Shown here: in pieces, positions 52,287 through 60,598 of the stretch | How positions within the stretch are numbered: position 1 is the first letter of the stretch | Layout of the letters: each line of letters opens with the position of its first letter | NCBI GenBank assembly: GCA_963774625.1 | Contig: CAVZFQ010000013.1 | Span: 620,001-684,000 of the forward strand | DNA length: 64,000 nucleotides | Source: VAXT01 sp963774625 | Lineage (GTDB): Bacteria; Actinomycetota; Thermoleophilia; Gaiellales; Gaiellaceae | Direction: 5' to 3' | The notes under the pieces: model-generated | The model's input: only the letters and a program-made list of their open reading frames with translations | What the model was told of the DNA's origin: nothing | Database searches by the model: none | Program-made: the position numbers and the translations under genes

Positions 52287-53039
52287 CTAGGGTAGCGTGG
52301 CGTCAGCCGGGTGCCAGCGCTTCTCGAGGAACGCGGCCGCCCAGATCGAGCTCTCCAGCAGGATCAGCAGCGGCACCGTTTCGAGCACGAGGGAGACGGG
52401 GTCGGCCGTCGGCAGCGCGACCGCGAGTGCGACAGCGGCCACGATCAGGTACCGCCTGTTCTTTCGCAGCTGGGTCGAGTTGACGACGCCGAGCCGGACG
52501 AGCGCCAGGATGAAAATGGGCAGCTCGAAGAAGAGCGCGACGGCGATGAGCATGACCGCGACGAACGAGAAGTAGTAGCTCGCCCGGATCTGGATGTCAT
52601 AGAGGTCGTCGTCGTAGTTCGTGAGGAACTCGATCGCCTTCGGCATGAGTACGAAGTAGCCGAACGCGAGGCCGCCGGCGAACAGGACGGTCGCGATTCC
52701 TACGAAAACGGCCACGATCCGTTGGGCGCTCTCCTCCATCGCCGGAGCGAGGAAGCTCCAGAGCTGCCACAGCAGAACCGGGAGCGCGAGGGCGAACGCG
52801 GCGTACAGGCTGACCTTGACGGAGGTCGTGAACGGCTCCGTCACGCCGAGGGTCACGAGCTGCTTGTCGTCGGGCAGGGGCTCGCGGAGCCACTCGATCA
52901 GGCGCTCGTGGAAGATGTACGCGACGACGAAGGCGACGGCGAGCGTGCCGAGCGAGATGAGCAGGCGCGTGCGCAGCTCGTCGAGGTGCTCGACGAGAGT
53001 GGCCTCCTCGCCGGGGCTGAGCCGCCTCGGCAGCCTCAT
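52287..53039 (-). CDS. tatC: Sec-independent protein translocase TatC
   Basis: A 250-residue six-helix protein with the TatC signature LVEHLDELRTRLL near the N-terminus, FLAPAMEESAQRIV (conserved Glu-containing periplasmic loop region) and AFGYFVLMPKAIEFL. It binds the twin-arginine signal and recruits TatA to export folded proteins, such as cofactor-bearing ones. ATG 53039 is chosen; TTG 53048 is an alternative. It is downstream of tatA on the same strand. Confidence 0.92.
   Translation of the reverse strand: MRLPRRLSPGEEATLVEHLDELRTRLLISLGTLAVAFVVAYIFHERLIEWLREPLPDDKQLVTLGVTEPFTTSVKVSLYAAFALALPVLLWQLWSFLAPAMEESAQRIVAVFVGIATVLFAGGLAFGYFVLMPKAIEFLTNYDDDLYDIQIRASYYFSFVAVMLIAVALFFELPIFILALVRLGVVNSTQLRKNRRYLIVAAVALAVALPTADPVSLVLETVPLLILLESSIWAAAFLEKRWHPADATLP
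52289..52294 (-). promoter_or_regulatory. Leaderless -10 element (TACCCT) for the TPR gene
   Basis: On the minus strand TACCCT ends six bases before the ATG at 52282, inside the last codons of tatC. Confidence 0.45.
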
Positions 53040-53054
53040 GCTCGCCAAACCCTG

Positions 53055-53282
53055 CTACGTGGTCTTGGTCTTGGTCTCGTCGTGCGCGGTGGCCGGTACG
53101 ACGGTCTCTTCCTGCGGCGGTGGCAGCTCGGCGGGCTCGTCCTTGCCGGAGATCGAATCCTTGAACTCCCGCATCCCCTTGCCGAGGGAACGGCCCATTT
53201 CGGGCAAGCGCTTGGGCCCGAAGACGAGCAGCACGACGAGGAGTAGGAGGAAGAGCTCCCAGAGCTGGATACCGAAGGGCAC
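53055..53282 (-). CDS. tatA: Sec-independent protein translocase TatA
   Basis: A 75-residue protein. It has a short N-terminal membrane helix (LWELFLLLLVVLLVFGPKRLPEMG, quoted in part by its FGPKRLPEMG hinge), an amphipathic helix (RSLGKGMREFKDSI) and an acidic Thr/Pro-rich tail. It forms the Tat pore with TatC. The GTG start at 53282 puts the helix at the proper distance from the N-terminus. Confidence 0.9.
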   Translation of the reverse strand: MPFGIQLWELFLLLLVVLLVFGPKRLPEMGRSLGKGMREFKDSISGKDEPAELPPPQEETVVPATAHDETKTKTT

Positions 53283-53288
53283 GTATTC

Positions 53289-53294
53289 AGGGTA
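53289..53294 (-). promoter_or_regulatory. Leaderless -10 element (TACCCT) for tatA-tatC
   Basis: On the minus strand TACCCT ends six bases before the tatA GTG at 53282. Confidence 0.5.
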
Positions 53295-53394
53295 CCAGCC
53301 AAGCGCCGCGATTCCTGCCCGTAGGGGCTTCGATACCATGAGTTACGAACCGCAGCAAAAACCCGCATAGCTGAAAGGAATCAGGCAGCACAAA

Positions 53395-54177
53395 GTGGCA
53401 CAGCTGGAGCTCAAGAACCTGCACGTCGCGCTCGAGGACGGCACCGAGATCGTCAAGGGTGTCGACCTCACCGTGAACGCGGGCGAGACGCATGCCGTCA
53501 TGGGCCCGAACGGCTCCGGCAAGTCCACCCTGGCCTACGCGATCATGGGCCACCCGGCGTACGAGATCACCGGCGGCGAGATCCTGCTCGACGGGGAGAA
53601 CATCGTCGAGATGGGGGCCGACGAGCGCGCGCAGCGGGGGCTCTTCCTCGCCTTCCAGTACCCGCACGCGATCCCGGGCGTCACCGTGACCAGCTTCCTG
53701 CGCTCGGCGCTCAACGCGCTGCGCAAGGCCCGCGCCGGGGGCGAGGACGACCCGGTCGCGGTCAAGGAGTTCCGCACCGAGCTGCTGGCGCAGATGGAGC
53801 ACCTGAAGGTGCCGCGGGAGCTCGCCATGCGCTACCTGAACGACGGCTTCTCCGGCGGCGAGAAGAAGCGCGTCGAGATCCTGCAGATGGCAATGCTGAA
53901 GCCGCGCATCGCCGTGCTCGACGAGACCGACTCGGGTCTCGACATCGATGCGCTGAAGATCGTGGCCCAGGGCGTCAAGGAGCTCGTCGGGCCCGACATG
54001 GGCGCTCTCTTGATCACGCACTACCAGCGGATCCTCAACTACGTCACGCCCGATTTCGTGCACGTCTTCGTCGACGGACGTATCGTGGAGGAAGGCGGTC
54101 CAGAGCTCGCGCACAAGCTGGAAGCCGAAGGGTACGAGGCGTTCATGCCTGCACCAGTAGCCGGAGGGAAGTCCTAG
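53395..54177 (+). CDS. sufC: Fe-S cluster assembly ATPase SufC
   Basis: A 260-residue ABC ATPase with Walker A GPNGSGKSTLA, the Q-loop region FLAFQYPHAIPG, ABC signature FSGGEKKRVEI and Walker B IAVLDETDSGLD. In the SUF system it forms the SufBC2D scaffold for cluster assembly. It is the first of four genes; no sufS, sufU or sufR is nearby. The GTG start shares one base pattern with the tight spacing seen down the operon. Confidence 0.95.
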   Translation: MAQLELKNLHVALEDGTEIVKGVDLTVNAGETHAVMGPNGSGKSTLAYAIMGHPAYEITGGEILLDGENIVEMGADERAQRGLFLAFQYPHAIPGVTVTSFLRSALNALRKARAGGEDDPVAVKEFRTELLAQMEHLKVPRELAMRYLNDGFSGGEKKRVEILQMAMLKPRIAVLDETDSGLDIDALKIVAQGVKELVGPDMGALLITHYQRILNYVTPDFVHVFVDGRIVEEGGPELAHKLEAEGYEAFMPAPVAGGKS

Positions 54178-55601
54178 TGGCCGTAACACCAGAGACCGAA
54201 GTCGTCCGCGGCATACGCGACGAGTACAAGTACGGCTTCTCGAACTCGGATGCGGCCGAGAACTACTTCTTCAAGTCGGGCCGCGGTCTCTCGCACGAGC
54301 TCGTCGAGGCGATCTCCGAGCACAAGAACGAGCCCGACTGGATGCGCAAGTACAGGCACAAGTCGCTCGACTACTTCCTCGCCCGGCCGCTTCCGGCGTG
54401 GGGCGGCAACGTCGCCGAGATCGACTTCGACAACATCTACTACTACATCAGGCCGACCGAGAATCAGGCCAAGTCCTGGGAAGACCTGCCGGCCGACATC
54501 CTCGACACCTGGGACAAGCTCGGCATCCCCGAGGCGGAGAAGAAGTACCTCGCCGGCGTCGGCGCCCAATACGAGTCCGAGGTCGTCTACCACAAGCTCC
54601 AGGAGGACCTGGAGGCGCAGGGGGTGATCTTCCTCGACATGGACTCGGGCCTTCGCGAGCACGAGGACATCGTCAAGGAGTACTTCGGGACGGTCATCCC
54701 GCAGAACGACAACAAGTTCGCGGCGCTGAACTCCGCCGTCTGGTCGGGCGGCTCGTTCATCTACGTGCCGCCGGGAGTCTCGATCGAGATGCCGCTCCAG
54801 GCCTACTTCCGCATCAACGCGGAGAACATGGGCCAGTTCGAGCGCACGATGATCATCGTCGACGAGGACGCCTACGTGCACTACGTCGAGGGCTGCACGG
54901 CGCCCATCTACTCGTCGGACTCACTGCACTCGGCAGTCGTCGAGATCATCGTCAGGCCGCGTGGCCGCTGTCGCTACACGACGATCCAGAACTGGTCGAA
55001 CAACGTGTTCAACCTCGTGACCAAGCGGGCGGTCGCCTACGAGGACGCGACGATGGAGTGGGTCGACGGGAACCTCGGCTCGAAGCTGACGATGAAGTAC
55101 CCGGCGATCTGGCTGATGGGCGAGCGCGCCCACGGCGAGGTGCTCTCGATCGCCTTCGCCGGCGAGGGGCAGCACCAGGACGCGGGCGGGAAGATCCATC
55201 ACATGGCTCCGAACACGACCTCGGTCATCACCTCGAAGTCGATCTCGAAGAACGGCGGCCGCGGCGGCTACCGCGGCCTGCTCGAGGTGGCCAAGGGCGC
55301 GGAAGGGTCGAAGTCCAAGGTCGTCTGCGACGCGCTGATCCTCGACGAGGAGTCGCGCTCCGACACCTACCCGTACATGAAGATCGACGAGAGCAACGTC
55401 GACATCGGGCACGAGGCGACGGTCTCGAAGATCGGCGAGGAGCAGCTCTTCTACCTGATGTCCCGCGGCCTCTCGGAGTCCGAGGCCAGCGCGCTGATCG
55501 TGTCGGGGTTCGTCGAGCCGATCACGAAGGAGCTTCCACTGGAGTACGCGGTCGAGATGAACCGCCTCATTCAGCTCCAGATGGAAGGCTCCGTCGGCTG
55601 A
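54177..55601 (+). CDS. sufB: Fe-S cluster assembly protein SufB
   Basis: A complete 474-residue SufB: EYKYGFSNSDAAENYFFKSG near the N-terminus, VYYHKLQEDLEAQG-type middle (VVYHKLQEDLEAQG), NCxAP-like EGCTAPIYSSDSLHSAVVE containing the conserved Cys, and the C-terminal LMSRGLSESEASALIVSGF. It is the scaffold on which the Fe-S cluster is built. GTG 54177 overlaps the sufC stop by one base. Confidence 0.95.
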   Translation: MAVTPETEVVRGIRDEYKYGFSNSDAAENYFFKSGRGLSHELVEAISEHKNEPDWMRKYRHKSLDYFLARPLPAWGGNVAEIDFDNIYYYIRPTENQAKSWEDLPADILDTWDKLGIPEAEKKYLAGVGAQYESEVVYHKLQEDLEAQGVIFLDMDSGLREHEDIVKEYFGTVIPQNDNKFAALNSAVWSGGSFIYVPPGVSIEMPLQAYFRINAENMGQFERTMIIVDEDAYVHYVEGCTAPIYSSDSLHSAVVEIIVRPRGRCRYTTIQNWSNNVFNLVTKRAVAYEDATMEWVDGNLGSKLTMKYPAIWLMGERAHGEVLSIAFAGEGQHQDAGGKIHHMAPNTTSVITSKSISKNGGRGGYRGLLEVAKGAEGSKSKVVCDALILDEESRSDTYPYMKIDESNVDIGHEATVSKIGEEQLFYLMSRGLSESEASALIVSGFVEPITKELPLEYAVEMNRLIQLQMEGSVG

Positions 55602-55609
55602 GTAGAGCC

Positions 55610-55969
55610 GTGCAGGTCGAGCAGGTCGATTTCCTCTCTGTGCCCACGCGCGACATCGAGCGGGCCGTCACCTGGTACAGCGAGGTGTTCGGCCTCCCGG
55701 TCAGCGAGCACACCAAGGGCGAGGTCGAGACGCCGAACGTCACGCTCTCCTTCTGGAATCCAGAGGCTGACGGCGAGGAGTTCCAGCCGAATGTCGCCGG
55801 GATCGGGCTCCGCGTGCCGGACGTCGAGGAGGCCCGCCGCGAGCTGGAAGCGAGGGGGGTCGAGTTCCTGGGTGAGACCTACGACTCCGGCGTCTGCCTG
55901 ATGGGGTTCTGCAAGGACCCCGACGGGAACACGGTCATCCTCCACCGGCGGTACAAGCCCCGTGGATAG
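55610..55969 (+). CDS. VOC/glyoxalase-fold protein inserted in the suf operon
   Basis: A 119-residue vicinal-oxygen-chelate protein: VDFLSVPTRDIERAVTWYSEVF (in part), GIGLRVPDVEEARRELEARGVEFLGE (in part) and FCKDPDGNTVILHRR. The family binds a divalent metal; the exact ligand set is not certain. It starts eight bases after sufB and overlaps sufD by eight bases, so it is co-expressed with the Fe-S machinery. A VOC gene between sufB and sufD is not a standard part of the system. Confidence 0.8.
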   Translation: MQVEQVDFLSVPTRDIERAVTWYSEVFGLPVSEHTKGEVETPNVTLSFWNPEADGEEFQPNVAGIGLRVPDVEEARRELEARGVEFLGETYDSGVCLMGFCKDPDGNTVILHRRYKPRG

Positions 55970-57131
55970 AGCGGCCGCAGCAGAGCGCTACGCCGCGCTG
56001 CCGCTCCCGGACACGACCCAGGAGCACTGGCGCTTCACGGACCTGAAGGGCTTCGATCCCGACGCCTTCACCGCCAACGGACAGGTCCCGGTGCCTGGCA
56101 CCGAGACAATGCTGGAGCTGGACGCGGCCGGTCTGGCCACGGTGACCGAGAGCGGTGTCCACATCGAGCGCGTGCCCGAGGGCGTGACGTTCGAGCTCCT
56201 CGACGAGAATCACCCGCGCCTGCACGAGCTGGTCGGCCACGACGAGAAGTTCGCCGCGCACAACGCGGCGATGTGGAAGCAGGGACTGCTCGTCCACGTT
56301 CCACGCGGGATCGTGCTCGAACAGCCGCTCTACGTGCGCCTCGCGAACTCGATCGACGGCGGGTCGCTCTTCTTCCGGCTCCTCGTCATCGCCGAGCCCG
56401 AGTCGCGGTTCACGCTCATCGAGGAATACACGTCTTCCACGCCCGAGCTAGCCGCCTACACGAACATCGTCTCGGAGCTCTTCGTCGAGCAGGGCGCCAG
56501 GCTCGAGTACGTCTCGCTGCAGAACCTCTCGCGCGAGACGTGGCACTTCGGGAATCACCACGCCCGGGTCGGGCGCGATGCAGAGCTGGACTGGGTGGCC
56601 GGCGGCTTCGGCTCCAAGAAGGGCAAGACGTGGATCCAGAACGATCTGGCCGGCCGGGGTGCGACCTCACGCGTGACCGGCGCGTACTTCACGGACCGCG
56701 ATCAGCACATCGACTACGACACGTTCCAGCTCCACCAGGCACCCGACACGACGAGCGATTTCGCCTTCAAGGGCGCGCTGCGTGACACGTCAACGGCCGT
56801 GTGGCGCGGGATGATCCGCGTCGAGCCCGACGCGCAGAAGACGAACGCGTACCAGGAGAACCGCAACCTGATGCTGTCGCCGACGACGCACGCGGTGCCC
56901 ATTCCCGGCCTGGAGATCCTGGCCAACGACGTCAGGTGCACGCACGGGGCGACGGTCAGTCGCGTCGACCGCGAGCAGCTCTTCTACGCGATGGCCCGCG
57001 GCCTCACGCACTCCGAGGCAGAGCGCCTCATCCTGCGCGGGTTCTTCCAGGACGTGCTCGACCGGATCGACCTCGAGCCGGTGCGCGAGGCGCTCAGCGA
57101 GGCACTCGAGGCTCGCATCCCGCAGGGGTAG
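55962..57131 (+). CDS. sufD: Fe-S cluster assembly protein SufD
   Basis: A 389-residue SufBD-family protein: HWRFTDLKGFDPDAF near the N-terminus, AAHNAAMWKQGLLVHVPRG, the beta-helix core (SSTPELAAYTNIVSELFVE in part), a conserved CTHGATVSRVDREQLFYAMARG (in part) and LILRGFFQDVLDRI. It pairs with SufB on the scaffold. Near codon 45 it contains a copy of the GGTGCC-T-GGCACC palindrome, read as QVPVPGTETM. Confidence 0.93.
   Translation: MDRAAAAERYAALPLPDTTQEHWRFTDLKGFDPDAFTANGQVPVPGTETMLELDAAGLATVTESGVHIERVPEGVTFELLDENHPRLHELVGHDEKFAAHNAAMWKQGLLVHVPRGIVLEQPLYVRLANSIDGGSLFFRLLVIAEPESRFTLIEEYTSSTPELAAYTNIVSELFVEQGARLEYVSLQNLSRETWHFGNHHARVGRDAELDWVAGGFGSKKGKTWIQNDLAGRGATSRVTGAYFTDRDQHIDYDTFQLHQAPDTTSDFAFKGALRDTSTAVWRGMIRVEPDAQKTNAYQENRNLMLSPTTHAVPIPGLEILANDVRCTHGATVSRVDREQLFYAMARGLTHSEAERLILRGFFQDVLDRIDLEPVREALSEALEARIPQG
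56089..56103. repeat. Palindromic repeat, copy 3, inside sufD
   Basis: CGGTGCC-T-GGCACCG has 7-base perfect arms and the same centre as the two copies beside rmlD and rmlB. It is preceded by GGACAGGTCC, resembling the flank of copy 2 in reverse sense. It is in frame and encodes PVPGT in the variable N-terminal region of SufD. Confidence 0.6.
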
Positions 57132-57157
57132 CCCTAGGGGATTCTCGCGGCCCTAGC

Positions 57158-57163
57158 TATCCT
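57158..57163 (+). promoter_or_regulatory. Leaderless -10 element (TATCCT) for the 57172 gene
   Basis: TATCCT ends eight bases before the GTG at 57172, giving the Cys/His-rich protein and the cupredoxin their own promoter. Confidence 0.5.
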
Positions 57164-57171
57164 GCTGGGCC

Positions 57172-58425
57172 GTGCGTCTTCCGGACAAAAGACCGCGTGC
57201 GCTGACGCTTGCACTGACTGCCGTCGGTGTGCTCGTCGCCGCCGTGCTGCTCGTGGGCGCGGTGCTCGTTGCGACCGGCGGGAGCGATGACGGCGGCAGC
57301 GCGAAGGAGTCGCTGAACACCGATTTCAAGGAGCCGCAGGAGTTCGACCTGAACGAGGTCTACGACGACAGCGGGTTCAGCTGCGAGGCACGCGACACGA
57401 TGTGCGTCCGCAAGTTCCTCGTCGGCGTGACGGCCGACTACGGGCCGCGCGCCTCCCTCCCCGTCCTCGAGCGGCTACAGCGTGAGCAGCGGGTCGACCT
57501 TTCGGTGAACGACCACGATCTCGCGCACGCCGTCGGTCGCGAGACGGCCAAGGACTTCGGCTCGAACTTCGACGCCTTCGACCTCTGCCCGACGATCTTC
57601 AACTACGGCTGCTCGCACGGCTTCTTCGAGTACGTCCTCGCCCGCACGGACACGCCGAAACAAGCAGCGACGACCGTGTGCGAAACGGTCAGCGGCGACA
57701 AGAAACGCCTGCTCATCTCCGGTTTTTCCTGCTACCACGGCGTCGGGCACGGCGTGATGATGGCCCAGGCCTACGACGTGCAGGAGTCGCTCAACACGTG
57801 CAACACGCTCCCCAACTTCCCGGCCAAGGAGGGCTGCTGGCAGGGCGTCTTCATGGAGAACGTCAACGCCGGCATGAGCGGGCGCGCGCGCAAGGGAGTC
57901 TTCTCGCGCACGGATCCGCTCGCTCCGTGCGACAAGCTCCAGCAGAAGTACAAGTACCAGTGCTTCATCAACCACTCGGGCTGGCTCATGCTCGTCGGGA
58001 AGAACCGCGTCGAAGCCGCCGCCGGGTATTGCCTGCACGTGAAGGGCAAGGAACGCACGGCGTGCATGCAGTCGATCGGCCTCATGGTCACGAACCCGGT
58101 CTGGCAGGCGCAGCTCTCACGCAACGTGGGCCAGAAATCGCAGAGCGCTGTCGCCTGGGAGCTCTGCTCGCGCTTCCCGGCGGCGGGCCGCTCGGACTGT
58201 GTGGTCGCCGGCGTCGACAACCTCGCGAACTTCGACCAGTTGAAGGCCGACCGCCAGAAGGCGTTCTGCGCCGAGGTGACCGGGGCGCTCAAGAACCAGT
58301 GCTACGAGCGGATCGGGGTCAATCTCCTGAACCGGACGAAGGACCAGCCCACCCTGCGCTCGAGTTGCGCGGCCCTCGGTCCGAACGCGGGGCTCTGCCT
58401 GCGCGGAGCAGGGATAGCCGCATGA
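57172..58425 (+). CDS. Membrane-anchored Cys/His-rich protein of unrecognised family (HGxGHG protein 1)
   Basis: A 417-residue protein with one N-terminal membrane helix (about 11-36) and an exported remainder. Ordered motifs are a C-x6-C pair near 64-71, DHDLAHAVGR near 113, CSHGFFEYV near 147, CYHGVGHGVM near 187 and GCWQGVFMENV near 222. After that come repeated hairpins with Cys pairs spaced C-x9/10-C (CDKLQQKYKYQC, CLHVKGKERTAC, CSRFPAAGRSDC, CAEVTGALKNQC, CAALGPNAGLC). The five or more conserved His and abundant Cys suggest metal or haem binding within a disulfide-pinned helical repeat. The same domain is fused to cytochrome c at 61724-63109. It is coupled to the cupredoxin gene by an ATGA overlap. 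I do not recognise a family. Confidence 0.6.
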   Translation: MRLPDKRPRALTLALTAVGVLVAAVLLVGAVLVATGGSDDGGSAKESLNTDFKEPQEFDLNEVYDDSGFSCEARDTMCVRKFLVGVTADYGPRASLPVLERLQREQRVDLSVNDHDLAHAVGRETAKDFGSNFDAFDLCPTIFNYGCSHGFFEYVLARTDTPKQAATTVCETVSGDKKRLLISGFSCYHGVGHGVMMAQAYDVQESLNTCNTLPNFPAKEGCWQGVFMENVNAGMSGRARKGVFSRTDPLAPCDKLQQKYKYQCFINHSGWLMLVGKNRVEAAAGYCLHVKGKERTACMQSIGLMVTNPVWQAQLSRNVGQKSQSAVAWELCSRFPAAGRSDCVVAGVDNLANFDQLKADRQKAFCAEVTGALKNQCYERIGVNLLNRTKDQPTLRSSCAALGPNAGLCLRGAGIAA

Positions 58426-58784
58426 GGTTCAGCGCCGCGCTGCTCCTGGTCTTCTGCGCGCTCCTCGTGGGCTGCGGAGGGGATGACGGCGACGGCGGCT
58501 CCTCGAGCGGGGGCGACAACGTCGTGCACATGAAGGCCGACTCCTTCGACCCGGCGACCCTGACGATCAAGGTGGGGGACACGGTCGAGTTCAAGAACGA
58601 GAGCGGCGAGGACAAGTGGCCCGCCTCGAACGTCCACCCGACGCACGAGCTCTACCCGGGCTTCGACGCGGAGAAGACGATCCTGGACGGCGACTCGTAC
58701 GAGTTCACGTTCGACCGCGCCGGGCGCTGGGGATACCACGACCATCTCAACCCCGACATCCAGGGAACGATCGTCGTCGAGTAG
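58422..58784 (+). CDS. Lipoprotein cupredoxin-like protein lacking the type 1 copper Cys
   Basis: A 120-residue protein with a lipoprotein signal (LLLVFCALLVGC) and a Gly/Ser linker, then a plastocyanin-like domain: FDPATLTIKVGDTVEFKNE, SNVHPTHELYPGF and GRWGYHDHLNPDIQGTIVV. In blue copper proteins the last loop has Cys and His ligands; here the Cys position appears to be Asp in YHDHLNP. Copper may bind through His residues in another mode, or a different metal may be used. It is co-transcribed with the HGxGHG protein. Confidence 0.75.
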   Translation: MRFSAALLLVFCALLVGCGGDDGDGGSSSGGDNVVHMKADSFDPATLTIKVGDTVEFKNESGEDKWPASNVHPTHELYPGFDAEKTILDGDSYEFTFDRAGRWGYHDHLNPDIQGTIVVE

Positions 58785-58818
58785 CCCGGAGCCGGGACAG
58801 GGCCCCTTTCCGCGGGTC

Positions 58819-60576
58819 GTGCCCGACTCCGCACTGCCGCTCGGGGTCCTGCTCGGCCTCGCTTCGATCCTCGTCTACATCACGTCGGGGTACGGCACGT
58901 CGATGCTCGCGCTCTGGGTGGCGAGCCTTGTGGTCCTCATCGTCTACTTCTGGAGCAGGAGCGCGCCCGCGCCCAGGTTCCCCAGGCGCGAGGTGATCCT
59001 GCCTCCGGCCCTGATGCTCGCCTTTGCGCCGCTCTACCTCGCCGCCGTTCACCGCTGGCCGGTGCAGGTCAGCTCCGACGAAACCGTGATCATGGACGTC
59101 GCTCAGCAGTACGCGGCCCAGCCGAATGTCGACCCGTTCGGGCTGAGCACCTATCTCGCGCGGCCCGCTTTGCTCTTCCTCGCCTGGGGCGATCTCGGTG
59201 AGCTGATCGGCGGCATCGACCTCCTCCACATGCGCCTTCTGCACGGAGCCTTCGGCCTGTTGACGATCGGCGCCTCCTATTTGCTCTTCCGCCAGCTGCT
59301 GCCGCGCGGCTGGGCGGTCTTCGCCGCCTGCGTTCTCGGGCTCAGCCACGCCTTCTTCATGATCAGCCGGCTGGCGATGCGGGAGAACACGGCCGTGCTC
59401 CTGGAAGTGATCGCCCTCGCGCTGCTCCTGTGGGGGCTGCGCAACGACCACATGCTCTCCACGTTTCTCGGCGGCTTCGTGGCCGGCCTGTGCTTCTACG
59501 TGTACTTCCCAGCGAGGGCGACCTTTCCGGTCTGGGTGCTGTTCCTGATCGCTCTCGGTGTGCTCTTCCGTAGCGAGTTCCCCGTGCGCCGCCTCGTCCG
59601 GGCCGGCCTGATCGGCACCGCCGGTTTCCTGCTGATGGCCACGCCGATCATCTACGCGGAGTCGAAGGCTCCTGATACTCCCGGTTCACTGCCGCAGAAG
59701 GAGACGCTCCTGATTTACCCCGAGGCGCGTGAGGTCCAGAAGAACTGGGTGTTCGAATCGAGTGTCGCGGGCGGGATGTGGAAGAACATCTCCTGGGGCC
59801 TGACGGCCTTCAACAACAAGATCGAGGATCACGGGTTCATCTATCTGAACGAAGGGCACGGCTTCGTCGACCCGTTGACCGGGATCTTCATCTGGGTCGG
59901 GGTGCTCTTCGTCGGCATCCGGCTCTTCCGTCGGCGCGGGGATCCCGGCGAGCTCTTCGCGCTCAGCGGCTTCATCGTGCTCTGGCTCTCGTTCGCCTTC
60001 TTGATCAACAAGGCGCCGAATTACACGCGTCTGCTGATCACGCTGCCGTTCGTCGCGTATTTCGTCGCGGTAGCGACCCGTTTTCTGGCCGGAAGGGTGC
60101 AGCTGCTTGCTGCCGACTGGCGACCCCAGTGGGCCAATCGGGCACGGATGGGCTTCGTGGGCGTGACCATTGCAGCCCTGGCAGCCCTCAATCTGGCGAT
60201 CGCCTGGGACTTCATCCAGGAGGGGCGGAAGCACGGAGAACCGATCGGAAGCACCGGCCGCTACATCGAGTCTCATCGAGACGTCGAGGGCAAGAAGTTC
60301 TATCTGGCCGCGGACGATGCGAACTACAAGTACTACTCCTTCGGCAACATTTACAGCGATCGGCTGCGGCTCTTCGCGCACGAGGGCCAAGTGGGCCCAC
60401 AGATCCCTCCTGAGAGCCTGAGCGGGTTCAAAGCGACACCGCCGTTCGCGATCTTCATGACGCAATCCCTCTGGTTGGTGGCCCGACAGGACCTCATGGC
60501 GAGCTACCCGAACGCGCAGCTGCACAACATCATGCCCGACGCAAGCCGAGTCGTCCTGGAAGTGCCGGCGAACTAG
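58819..60576 (+). CDS. GT39/PMT-superfamily membrane glycosyltransferase
   Basis: A 585-residue polytopic protein with about 11-13 hydrophobic segments. An early extracytoplasmic loop contains the acidic SSDETVIMDVAQQY, matching the catalytic-loop position of PMT/ArnT enzymes. Another loop carries RLAMRENTAVLL. A C-terminal soluble part (GSTGRYIESHRD onward) ends the protein. Such enzymes transfer sugars from polyprenyl phosphate on the outer face; the glycosyltransferase at 15552 could make the donor. Confidence 0.75.
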   Translation: MPDSALPLGVLLGLASILVYITSGYGTSMLALWVASLVVLIVYFWSRSAPAPRFPRREVILPPALMLAFAPLYLAAVHRWPVQVSSDETVIMDVAQQYAAQPNVDPFGLSTYLARPALLFLAWGDLGELIGGIDLLHMRLLHGAFGLLTIGASYLLFRQLLPRGWAVFAACVLGLSHAFFMISRLAMRENTAVLLEVIALALLLWGLRNDHMLSTFLGGFVAGLCFYVYFPARATFPVWVLFLIALGVLFRSEFPVRRLVRAGLIGTAGFLLMATPIIYAESKAPDTPGSLPQKETLLIYPEAREVQKNWVFESSVAGGMWKNISWGLTAFNNKIEDHGFIYLNEGHGFVDPLTGIFIWVGVLFVGIRLFRRRGDPGELFALSGFIVLWLSFAFLINKAPNYTRLLITLPFVAYFVAVATRFLAGRVQLLAADWRPQWANRARMGFVGVTIAALAALNLAIAWDFIQEGRKHGEPIGSTGRYIESHRDVEGKKFYLAADDANYKYYSFGNIYSDRLRLFAHEGQVGPQIPPESLSGFKATPPFAIFMTQSLWLVARQDLMASYPNAQLHNIMPDASRVVLEVPAN

Positions 60577-60584
60577 TACCGAGG

Positions 60585-60590
60585 TAGGCT
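60585..60590 (+). promoter_or_regulatory. Leaderless -10 element (TAGGCT) for the TolB/PASTA gene
   Basis: TAGGCT ends five bases before GTG 60596 and eight before ATG 60599, the more likely start. Confidence 0.4.
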
Positions 60591-60598
60591 GGATTGTG

